The position numbers were made by a program, and so were the translations under genes. This document shows positions 56,744 through 64,000 of a DNA stretch of 64,000 nt, piece by piece (the first letter of the stretch is position 1; each line of letters starts with the position of its first letter). Source of the DNA: Phaeodactylum tricornutum CCAP 1055/1 (lineage: Eukaryota > Bacillariophyta > Bacillariophyceae > Surirellales > Neidiaceae); the NCBI RefSeq assembly GCF_000150955.2, contig NC_011683.1, forward strand, positions 186,001 through 250,000, given 5' to 3'. Below the pieces are notes generated by a model. The model searched no databases. It saw nothing but the letters and a program-made list of their open reading frames with translations, and was not told the origin of the DNA.

Positions 56744-59433
56744 TCACACCATGTCGTCGCTTCCAAGGACAGAGCCTGGTGTCTTTGTTGAGGCAGTTCC
56801 GATATCACTGTCTCCATTTGAAGAGCCTGCCTCGCCTTTCCACTGCCTTGCCCCGTATAGGATATGATGTAAGTCAGCAGTCAAAATATCTTTGTCCGAC
56901 GATATGGGCTTGAGCAGGAAAAAGTCTGCCCCTGCGGTGACAAACTGTACCTCAACGTCGTTAGCCGAAAGGCCACATATTCTTGATTTTACTCCTTTAC
57001 TGCGTAATGCTGCGACTGTCTCCGTTCCCAAAAGCTGCTTCTCCATGCTTGCCATATATTGATCAACAAAAATAAGATCAAAAGTGTCGCTTTCTACCAT
57101 AGTCAGTGCTGCTTCTCCGCTTGCGGCGTCCTGTACAATCCAACCAGGTTCTACTCTTTTAATGGCTCTCGAAAATAACTTTCGAAGGACAAGATTATCG
57201 TCGACAAATAGAACAGATATGGTCTGAGGAAGCTGGTGAATGGAGGTCGCGACTGCTTCATTGTGAGGAACGAAATTTGACATCGACTGTGATTTCGTTG
57301 ACGTAGTGGCTGTTCGCAAACTGTTGGTAAGCAAGCGGCTTCCCTCCCTTGACGTTTTCTCGTATAAGTCAAGTGAATTAGAATCAAGATCTACAATCGA
57401 CGTACGAAGGTTCACCTCAAAGCGTGTTCCAGGACAGTGTGGAATACCGCTATCAAAGGTCTCGTCCAATGCCAAGTCTCCCTTCATAAGTTCAGTCAAG
57501 TGTTTGCACAGACAAAGACCTATACCAGTACCCTGATTTAAGGAATCGAGACTCTCCTGAAACTTGGAAAATAGGATGCCTCGCTTCTCACTTGGAATAC
57601 CTGGACCGGAATCTTCCACTGAAATCACAATTCTATCTTCGCCAACAGCTCCTGCTCGTAGCCGAACGTACCCCGTAGTGACAAATTTTGCCGAGTTTCT
57701 TGCCAAATTCAGAATGACTTGAGTTAATCTCAAACGATCCGCCAAAATCGTAAAATTGTCCGCACAATCGATGAGAACCTCAAAGTTTTCTCTACGATTG
57801 TAAATCATTGCAGCCACAGGTTCAAAGACATCTTTCTTGATATCGGTTGGAGACATCGCTATCACTAATTGGTTACTAGCCGCACGATGCATATCTAGCA
57901 TACTTCTGAGTAAGTCGTTGATGAAGTGCAGACTTCCTTTAATGATATCGAGGTCTTCTTGCACCGATTGTCGAGCTTCCTCAGAAGCTAAAGGAGGATC
58001 GGTATCCACTTCCATCGAAACAAAGCTCAGGGCTGACATGGCGGCTGACAAAGGATTTCTGACTTCGTGCGCGATAAAGTCGTTAAGTTCTCGCTCGGCT
58101 TTGGCAGACTGTTTGGCGTTATCAACCAGAAGAGCAGCCTTTTCAGCTTCAGTCTCTGACTTGACCTTACTCATATGCGCCACGCGGCGAATTGATGCAC
58201 AGACAAAAACCCGATCAGTGCACACGAAAGAAAAATCATTAAGGTTCCAATAATGACAAAGGTATAATTCTCTTCGTACATTCCATCCAGGGGAATGACG
58301 ATCATTGTCCACTGATTGGAAACCATCTCAATCGTGTCTTCATAGGTACGGCCCCGTTTCCGTTGATCCGCTAGTGATGTTTCCGCGAGAAAAGACACTG
58401 ACGGTTTATTTTCGACCATATTTACTGCAGCCCCTCCCATAAACTCGGGATCGGAGTTTTTTGCGGTTGAGTCGAACAGGTAGACGGCGATGCTCTGCGA
58501 CTCAAACCGAATTGCTCGGCTCAAAAGAGACGGAATGCGAATCACCACTGTCGCCAGATCAAAAGGCCATTTGAATTCCGGGGAGACTGGAATGCCGGGA
58601 TGCATGAGTATGACACCGTAGGCACTCGGATCGGACTCTTGCACGAGACGAAGTCGTGGCGTCAGAGCCGATTTTCCGGTGGATATTGCGGCATCAATCG
58701 TTCTCGCTCGACCCTCAGCGGAGTAGAGATCAAAGTCCACAGCAGCCTCATTCCCTTCCAGCGGTTCGATGAATCGAACAGGAAAATAAAATGGTTGTTG
58801 CGAGCGGTAGCGTGGTGAAAAAAGCCCCGTTTCTGGATCCGGTTCCAGACCCGTAATACCCTCGTAAACCATGTCAGGGTGGTTCTCCGAATAATAAGCG
58901 CTGGCCTCCGCTTCGGCCGCAGCCCTCTCCGTCGGTGAGCTGATGTTGTGTGCGCAACACACAGCCTGAAATTCCAAACCTGTAGCGTTCATATACGTTT
59001 GGATTTCACGAAACTTGGGACGTGTGATTTGCCGTTCGTAGCATGCCTGATGCATCCACATGGCGAGTGTTTGGTAATCCTCCCAAACTCGTTCGGTTTG
59101 TTGAACCACATCAGACGCTTGCCGAACAAAGTTGTCTTCCACTTCTTCTTTGGCGGATCGAACACCAAGAACCAGAAAGAGACTGCTGGCAAAAACACCA
59201 ACGAGTACAATTAGGATAAGAAAGACAAGCGCTTTGTTTCGTGAAAATAAATTGAGTTGCGATGATGATGCTGTCGAGTTTTCAAAAGGAACACCCTGAA
59301 CATCGTCAACTATCTTCCCTCCCCCATCTGAGCCTCGCTTTGATGCGGACGCTACCGCCTTTTCTTGCGCCGTTTTGTGGACAATACCGCCCACGTCTTC
59401 GAACACGACTGATTGACCTCTTCGGCGTATCAT
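56744..59433 (-). CDS. CHASE-domain hybrid histidine kinase, split between two frames
   Basis: Membrane two-component sensor of about 890 residues. From 59433: a cytosolic N-terminus, first span (ALVFLILIVLVGVFASSLFL), a CHASE ligand-binding region with VRFIEPLEGNEAAVDFDLYS and ARTIDAAISTGKSALTPRL, and a second span (FVIIGTLMIFLSCALIG). Then the kinase: H-box FIAHEVRNPLSAAM, N-box NLARNSAKF, G1 VEDSGPGIPSEK, G2 GTGIGLCLCKHL. At the C-terminus is a receiver: SVLFVDDN, acceptor Asp in DLIFVDQYM, and Lys in FFLLKPIS, all intact. The CHASE part ends at a stop at 58171 in one frame and the kinase is in another; they overlap at SCALIG and VCASIRRVAHMSKV around a run of five T (58205-58209). A sixth T would join them. 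This is therefore either an assembly error, a disabled allele, or a frameshift during expression. All domains keep their key residues, so an error is the simplest view. CHASE proteins sense small extracellular molecules such as cytokinins in plants. Confidence 0.8.
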
Positions 59434-60319
59434 ACTGGAAGCAATCCAGGCAAAGCTCAGAAAACAATTCCCGTTTCGCGTATTTTACTGTTAGTGATGG
59501 CTCAGCAAATGCAGTACATGTATTGATGGAACGTAGAGCTTTTGCGACGGACGCAGAGTTGTTACGCTTGGCTGAGTTGCTTGTTTGGGAATGATGGTGG
59601 CGAAACAGACAGCGAGGTTGTGTTTTGGACCTCCAATAATCGACTCAATTTTACTGCTTGGAGGTCAGTTACGGTCAGGTCACTCCGCGACATGTTACAG
59701 TCTTTCTTCGAAATTCACTTTACAAGTGAAACCAAAATTATTGTAATTATTCCGAAATTCCAGGCGACGAACGATCACCTTTGTAGAAAGCTCGAGCTAC
59801 TTATCCATTCATCCCCGTAATAGTCTTGTTAGCCATATATAGATCCGAAAATCGGACTGCACCGAGCTTGATGTTCGATAATTATAGATTGTAGGAGGTT
59901 CACAAATCTAATTGAAGAAATGACTGCATGCGCATGCCTTCGACTTTCACGTCATTGGGTCTGTTTTCGTCCGGACGACGTCCCTGACTGTGACTCGTCG
60001 TCATTCTCGGCTTTCCGTGAGATGGATCTTTCCCGATCACAGACCAACCCATCGTATCTTGTGCAAAGTTGGACTGCTATTCCGAGAGCCGAGTGGCAGG
60101 AAGCGCGCTATCCATCGGCACCACGCCGCTCATTTCTTCATACTGCGTGAAAACGATAGGAATAGTCGTTGCTGTCTTGCATGTGCAAGTGGTAAGAGGA
60201 CGTAGAAAATTGGACTCTGAATTAGTTATAGAATTGAGATTAGCAGTTGAATGCACATAAATAATTGTTCCGTTGGAGTGGATCTCCAGTAAATTAATTT
60301 GATACGATCGGCAATCACG
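59434..60319. promoter_or_regulatory. divergent intergenic region
   Basis: An 886-bp spacer between the histidine kinase and the MAPK-like gene. TTTACTGTTAG at 59484-59494 is 51 bp upstream of the histidine kinase start, and TGACTGTGA is at 59985-59993. No gene supported. Confidence 0.4.
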
Positions 60320-62436
60320 ATGGAGTCAAAAGGCACAGCAACTCCCAACATGGAGATTGCAGAGATTTCCTCAGAGCATACTGTTGCGTCTGCCTTGGAC
60401 GGCCTTGATTTACCAGCGCTCGCTCCACACCAGGTTGCTCCTCCTCCAACCACTTCCGATTTTAGACAGGATGCCACTTCGGAGACCCCCGCACCCAAAC
60501 GCAGAAAACATGAATCTGCGATTTCGATTGCTTCACCAACAGAAAGCGTCCATGCAACTTTGAAGACGCCTGATATAGCTTCCGAATCGTCAAGAAAAGA
60601 CTTCAAAACCGAAGACCTTTCGTTCGAAGAAAGCCCCTTTCGCGGACCTGTGCGTCAGGTTGACCGAATGCACAGTTCAGGATCCGTGTCTTCTGATATG
60701 AGCTCCGCGTCCGCTGGAACCGAACGGCATAAGAATCTTTCCCCGGTTCCAACGGCTTTTGCTTCCGAAGTCCCGCCGGCACCACCGTCAACTCCAGCCA
60801 GTAATACCAGCATGTTGCCATGGGACGCTGGCGCTGCTACACCCCTCCCTATTCGTCAAGATGTTTTCAACGCATCGGTACTGGAAGAACAGCAGCTACT
60901 AGCAGAGGGTGCTGCAACCCCTGCACCGACCAATGCACCCAGGACTACCTCGGGCAACGGGCCAACCTTACCGGATGATTTCTCGGATTGGGCCGTCGGA
61001 GATCGGTACGATCTCTTACGGATGCTGGGCCGGGGCTCTTATGGAGAAGTTGCGCAGGCCATTGATTTGTATGCGGGACGTGCGGATGCCTTTGTGGCGA
61101 TAAAACGAATCCTCTCCCCGTTTGATCAAGAAGTAGACGCTGTACGCCTGTACCGGGAGATTCACATTCTCCGGCGGATGCGGGGGCACGACTGCATTAT
61201 TCAGTTGTTGGATGTCGTCCAGCCTCCCACTGACGATCTAGACGACTTTCATGATCTGTATTTGGTGTTCGAGTGTAAGTTATGCTTGTTGTTGAAAACT
61301 GTCGTCATCTATGCATGTGCCTTCTGACGGGGACCTTTCTCGCTGATTTTTGCAGATGTTGACACTGATCTTTACAAGCTCATCATGTCACCACAATATC
61401 TGACAACAGAGCACATTCAGACATTTTTGTATCAGATGCTCACCGGGTTGAAGTTTATTCACTCCTTTTCTGTGATTCATAGGTAGGTGAATATTTAAAT
61501 GATACGTGATGAAAATGCCATGTTCCTGACTCTTGTCTGTCGTCTTAGAGATCTGAAACCCGCCAATATTTTGCTCAACGAAGACTGTTCGTTAAAGGTG
61601 AGTGTGGGCGCAGTGTCGTGTTCTAGTCGAAGTACATAGTGACCCACAAATTTGATTGCTTCCTTTAGATTTGCGATTTTGGGCTGGCTAGAATAGTCGA
61701 CTCGTCGTCCATGTCAACTTCGAAACAAGACGACGATGTACAGCGACTTAGATCTCCCGGAAGCTTTGGGCTCCCTCCAAAAGTTGGTTTGACCCGACAA
61801 CTGACAAAGCACGTTGTGACCCGTTGGTACCGTGCTCCCGAACTCATTCTTATCCAGCCATATACTTCGGCAGTCGATATTTGGAGTCTTGGTTGTATCC
61901 TAGCAGAGCTCCTGAGTATGCAGGAAGGTAACGTTTCCGGATACGAGGACCGAAAGCCACTTTTTCCAGGTGGGAAATGCTTTCCTCTCTCTGGAGAAGG
62001 CGAAACCATGAAGGCGGATGAACGTTTAGACCAGCTGAGTGTTATTTTTGGGGTCATCGGAAGTCCGCCCCCGGAAGATATATCAGCGATAGGAAAGGCG
62101 ACCGCCTACATTGATTCTCTCGGCAAAATAGAGGGCAAACCACTAGAGAAAGTTTTCCCGGCTGCTGATCCTCTAGCCTTGGATCTGCTGCAAAAAATGC
62201 TTTATTTCAATCCAAAGAAACGATGCACAGCCGAAGAGGCGTTAGAACATGCTCTTTTTAAAAACGTGCGGCGAAAAGAGCTGGAAAGAGTCGCCGATAC
62301 CGCATTGGAGGGACCTGAGTTTCTAGAGTCCGAAGACATTGACCTAAAAATGGTCAAGCAACGTGTCTACGAGGAAGTCATTTGGTACCGCAGGACTCCA
62401 GGAAAGGTGAAAGCTGAAGTTTCGTCTAGAGTGTAG
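60320..62436 (+). CDS. MAPK-like protein kinase with atypical activation loop, four exons
   Basis: A 632-residue kinase. Exons are 60320-61274, 61356-61482, 61549-61597 and 61669-62436; all introns are GT-AG and 66-81 bp, and the joins are in frame ([39 protein letters not shown]). The first 225 residues are disordered, Ser/Pro/Thr-rich, with a possible nuclear signal PAPKRRKHE near 62. The kinase domain has [32 protein letters not shown] and, after a 30-residue insert ([16 protein letters not shown]), [20 protein letters not shown] kinases have TxY before [10 protein letters not shown]; here the triplet is TKH, so the Tyr is absent. A second insert ([20 protein letters not shown]) interrupts the usual LFPGxxxxxQL segment. 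The start is the ATG at 60320. Family membership is secure; dual phosphorylation of the usual kind is not expected. Signalling inputs are unknown. Confidence 0.82.
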
Positions 62437-62530
62437 GCAGCTAACTAGAGGTAAATATTAACTGCCATCCGGGTTACAGTGGCGGTCAGCAAAGACCAAC
62501 ATAGGTGATACAAAACTTTGTTCTCATTTC

Positions 62531-63997
62531 CTAAGCTCGTTCAATATATGGATTGTGTCTTAACAAGTACCGAGGCAGTAGCTCACCGTCCGGATGCTCC
62601 TTTGCCACGTACATACCCAACAAATAGGCTCGTACTTTGGCGTCCGATACCTCATCACCAACTACAGGCCCGCCGTAATCGGCAACGGCCAAGTTCACAA
62701 AGGATTCATGAACCGAAAATTGATGACGCATTTCGTTGTATCGACACACGGCGTTTTTCATGACCACGTCGTTCGCCACTCTGCTCGAGACAAAGGCTAC
62801 GTTTTCGAACTTGACATCGTCGCATTCTGCCGCTCTCAGTAAGGTCAAAGCTGACTGGATCAATTGCGTCTCTGCCCCTTCTTTGGCCGGTCGGCATTCG
62901 GCAAACCACAAGTTGTCGGCAGTTTGTTGTACATCCATGATGCCTCCTCGCCGCAATATCTTGAGCAAACGGAGTGGCGCTAGGACCGGTACGACACCCG
63001 GCAAAGCCGCCTTGACCCATTCCATTTCGTGGGCCTGACAAGGATAGGCCAATTCCCCAAATTCTGCATGAAATCTTGTGGCCAGTGCCTTGGGGGCAAT
63101 TCCTACCTTGTCGTAGTGCGGCGACGATAGGACTTGGGATTCCAAACAGTCGGTCGCCGTATCTTGCAACGTGCCATCGTTAGTGTCATCGTCGTCGTAG
63201 CTATCGTCATCATCATCACTGTTCTTGTTGCTTCCCATGTGCGGATCTCGTCCATATAGGAGTCGATTCAAAAGACGCGAGGCAATGTTCAGCGGTGCCA
63301 AACGAGCGTCAACAAGAACTTCGTGCCACATTTGGGCACACGCAGTCTTCATGACTTCGTAATCGACAATTTTCCCGTGCCAAAAGGGGATGGAGTGCAG
63401 GTCCATTCCGAACAGGGCAGTTCCGCTGGAACCAATCCGACTGTCCAAACCCCACGTCGTCACGTAGCGGCCATTGACAAAAATCCGTCCGGCCATGTCA
63501 GGATCCAACAGTAGCGTATGTCCGGATGGCATACATGTCACCATGGCAGGCGGGTCTGGATTGAGCATGAGAAAATTGGCTTTAATCGCCTCGGTCAGGA
63601 AATCAAAACTCGGCAGATTCGTCAATTCGTTGCCTGCCCGCGGTTTCCCTTCCAACGTCAAATGGATGCGGGTAATAGCGAATGGAAATTTCTTACTCAA
63701 AGACGAGTTCTTTGCTTTCTCTTCGGCTTGGTCGGCCTGCGCTTGTGGATCTCGTTGATTGCCGTCCGCGTGGTCCGTAACAGTGGCACACAAGGATTTC
63801 ACGAACGGATCGCCGGCGCAGGAGGCCGGCAAGCTCGGGGTCGTCCCGTTGGACAGGGTAGAATCCATGAGATCGAATTTGTACTTTTTGCCGCGGACGG
63901 AATAAATCTCGAGAACGTACTTGGCCGTTTCGTCGTAGAGGGCGGCGAGTGCGCCGAACTTGACGTCGTCGTCCACGGCACCCCCGAAACTGAGCAT
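62531..63997 (-). CDS. unknown protein, possibly continuing past the window end
   Basis: A 488-residue frame starting at an ATG three bases from the window edge, so the true start may lie outside. I do not recognise the family with certainty. It has regularly spaced conserved-looking blocks: YVLEIYSVRGKKYKFDLMDS, FPFAITRIHLTLEGKPRAGN, MPSGHTLLLDPDMAGRIFVNGRYVTTWG, then SGTALFGMDLHSIPFWHGKIVDYEV, which looks like an ATPase/ligand-type fold (a FVNGxYVxxWG strand-turn-strand is striking). A polyaspartate stretch (about 255-272) separates this from a helical C-terminal half with YPCQAHEMEWVKAALPGV and ADNLWFAECRPAKEGAETQL. No signal peptide or membrane span. Convergent with the MAPK-like gene, with only 94 bp between the stops. 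Function unknown. Confidence 0.6.
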   Translation of the reverse strand: MLSFGGAVDDDVKFGALAALYDETAKYVLEIYSVRGKKYKFDLMDSTLSNGTTPSLPASCAGDPFVKSLCATVTDHADGNQRDPQAQADQAEEKAKNSSLSKKFPFAITRIHLTLEGKPRAGNELTNLPSFDFLTEAIKANFLMLNPDPPAMVTCMPSGHTLLLDPDMAGRIFVNGRYVTTWGLDSRIGSSGTALFGMDLHSIPFWHGKIVDYEVMKTACAQMWHEVLVDARLAPLNIASRLLNRLLYGRDPHMGSNKNSDDDDDSYDDDDTNDGTLQDTATDCLESQVLSSPHYDKVGIAPKALATRFHAEFGELAYPCQAHEMEWVKAALPGVVPVLAPLRLLKILRRGGIMDVQQTADNLWFAECRPAKEGAETQLIQSALTLLRAAECDDVKFENVAFVSSRVANDVVMKNAVCRYNEMRHQFSVHESFVNLAVADYGGPVVGDEVSDAKVRAYLLGMYVAKEHPDGELLPRYLLRHNPYIERA

Positions 63998-64000
63998 GGA

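Noticed and set aside
58195-58215. Programmed -1 frameshift in the histidine kinase
   Set aside because: The sequence GG GTT TTT G does not fit a standard slippery heptamer in the required frame and no obvious downstream stem was seen; an error or mutation is simpler. Kept open in the finding.
1-64000. tRNA, rRNA and CRISPR
   Set aside because: I looked for tRNA T-arm sequence (GGTTCGA with paired arms), rRNA stretches and regularly spaced repeats and saw none that hold up. Small RNA genes could be missed by eye.

Overview
This window looks like nuclear DNA of a pennate diatom, most likely Phaeodactylum tricornutum or a close relative; that name is inference. The grounds are: several nuclear genes start with a signal peptide followed by the heterokont plastid-import motif (A|F or A|W, as in ASAFAP); genes are compact with few short GT-AG introns (about 70-390 bp); cytosolic 80S ribosomal proteins and a mitochondrial F1-ATPase alpha subunit are present; and the Ty1/copia element resembles the diatom CoDi group. 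Genes lie on both strands with no operons; many neighbours are convergent or divergent with short spacers.

Layout. 0.7-4.7 kb: a three-exon NMN/NaMN adenylyltransferase divergent from a protein kinase whose N-terminal half resembles the bacterial nitrate/nitrite-sensing NIT domain. 5-14 kb: plastid and mitochondrial metabolism (a small plastid-type protein, plastid pyrophosphatase, a DUF1995 protein, mitochondrial ATP synthase alpha, a plastid folate/biopterin-type transporter). 14-21.4 kb: gene-poor, with a 28-base G run, a decayed G8-domain (fibrocystin-L/CEMIP-like) gene and remnants of another unknown gene. 21.5-22.5 kb: a protein with a ubiquitin-like C-terminus. 23.1-28.4 kb: a complete-looking copia-type LTR element with identical 206-bp LTRs and a 5-bp target duplication, so a recent insertion. 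28.9-42.5 kb: START-like protein, decayed unknown gene, mitochondrial carrier, cysteine-rich secreted protein, membrane sulfatase, ThrE-type membrane protein, arrestin-like protein. 42.8-54.6 kb: RPS5, plastid riboflavin synthase, lysine-rich protein, RPL7, unknown Pro/Ser-rich protein, ankyrin protein, DUF2358-like plastid protein, and a plastid-type protein with three 27-residue repeats. 55-64 kb: Ttd14-like ATP/GTP-binding protein, CHASE hybrid histidine kinase, MAPK-like kinase and an unknown protein that may continue past the window.

The points most worth a second look are the NIT-kinase fusion (a candidate soluble nitrogen-oxyanion sensor), a MAPK-like kinase with TKH where TxY is expected, a CHASE histidine kinase divided between two frames at a T5 run, the G8 gene whose three in-frame stops are all TGA at plausible CGA positions, and two short motifs (TTTACTGTTA and TGACTGTGA) that recur between genes well above chance.

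Limits: all calls come from reading the sequence. Exon joins were chosen by GT-AG sites and frame continuity. No homology search or transcript evidence was used.
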